Assembly: GCA_947044405.1 (NCBI GenBank)
Contig: CAMRHE010000028.1
Location: 4,988,501-5,052,500, forward strand
Direction: 5' to 3'
DNA: 64,000 bases
DNA from: Leptodactylus fallax
Lineage: Eukaryota > Chordata > Amphibia > Anura > Leptodactylidae
The stretch's first letter is position 1. Each line of letters starts with the position of its first letter. Below the pieces are notes generated by a model, which was not told the origin of the DNA, did not search any database, and saw only the letters and a list, made by a program, of their open reading frames with translations. Below, piece after piece: positions 63,298 to 64,000 of the stretch. A program made the translations under genes and the position numbers.

Positions 63298-64000
63298 GTA
63301 ATGTACTTTATATAAGAAGTTGTTGAGCCATGTGATCAGTAACAGTTATATGTACCTGCTGTATATAACAGTATATAGGGAATGCATAGCATTGGCTAAC
63401 CAATAAAGAGCAAAGTGATCACAATGCATCTGGCCTGGGCGCTGAGAAAGCTCCTAGTGCAAATGTCAGATATATCTGTAGGTCCCCAATTATCTAAAGA
63501 AGGCCAAAAGAGTATCCTATTGACCTCTAGCCTCACCGTCATTACCCCCTATGTCTGGGTTATCATGACTTTTGGTTGCAAATATTGTGTTAAACTTAGC
63601 ACTATTCTTGCAGTCAGAATGATGAGTGCCCTGGCGGGCCCATTATAATTCATTGGGGCATCCTTTTTGTACTTTCAATCCGTCATTCAATGGATTTGTA
63701 ACAGCATCATGACTTTCTTTATATACAGAACCCATGACACTAGTCTGAACGGAGCCGAATACACAACAAGGACTGACGGATTGATTGCCGATTCTGGATG
63801 AACATTAGCCAGGTCTAGGATAAGCATCAGCACATTGGGGGAAATTTATTATCCCATCTATGCCAATTTTCTGGTGTAGATGGGTGATAATGTGGTGGAA
63901 ATTTAGCACAAGAAATGTGCGACACATTCCCACGTAGACAAATGTGGTTGGAGTGGGGGCGGAATGTACTGGCATGAGTTATAGACAAAATCTACACCAC
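63298..64000. other. ARL6IP6 intron 1 (partial)
   Basis: 63838-64000 has 'gggggaaatttattatccca' and 'tgccaattttctggtgtaga', a relative of repeat family J running off the window. The remainder shows nothing recognisable. Confidence 0.5.

Overview
This window is vertebrate nuclear DNA, almost certainly from a frog or toad. The genes have GT-AG introns, long 3' UTRs and no operons. The noncoding sequence is crowded with short palindromic DNA transposons, a DIRS retrotransposon, a Tc1 element, LINE/SINE tails and very large minisatellites. The family names of most small repeats are not known to me; I grouped them by comparing copies within the window.

Three protein genes are present, and their order matches the human 2q23.3 block FMNL2 - PRPF40A - ARL6IP6 (from memory). 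(1) FMNL2, + strand, enters at the left edge. Eight shared exons (781-8416) encode most of the FH2 domain and the DAD. Three alternative last exons follow (13559-13650, 18062-18300, 21123-21232), then a 3' UTR of about 3.8 kb ending near 25.0 kb. Two FMNL2 exons each carry one extra base in a homopolymer run, which breaks the frame. (2) PRPF40A, - strand, is complete. Its 27 coding exons between 61391 and 30128 sum to 2724 nt (907 codons plus stop) with no frame break: a Met/Pro-rich N-terminus, two WW domains, six FF domains and a Lys/Arg/Ser-rich tail. (3) ARL6IP6, + strand, shows only its first coding exon (62934-63297) before the window ends. PRPF40A and ARL6IP6 are head to head across a GC-rich promoter region around 61.4-61.7 kb. 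FMNL2 and PRPF40A converge on a 4.6-kb interval (25.0-29.65 kb) holding transposon remnants and a 99-bp tandem array.

Mobile DNA: an internally deleted Tc1 element inside a TATC microsatellite (4807-5730); a 1.2-kb piggyBac-like non-autonomous element with TTAA flanks (45382-46590); a 5.8-kb degenerate DIRS element (48308-54125) inside the PRPF40A intron between the two WW exons, with inverted terminal repeats and a textbook internal complementary region; a tRNA-derived SINE (55608-55874); LINE-like 3' tails; and many palindromic repeats, most present in 2-7 copies here.

Tandem arrays: five minisatellites with units of 30, 99, 36, 49 and 39 bp occupy about 5.8 kb. Units divisible by three produce long but spurious open frames. 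I see no undescribed multi-gene system. The points most worth a second look are the FMNL2 alternative 3' ends (one apparently extended by loss of a stop), the two homopolymer indels, the DIRS architecture with an embedded tRNA-half-like sequence, and the minisatellite density.
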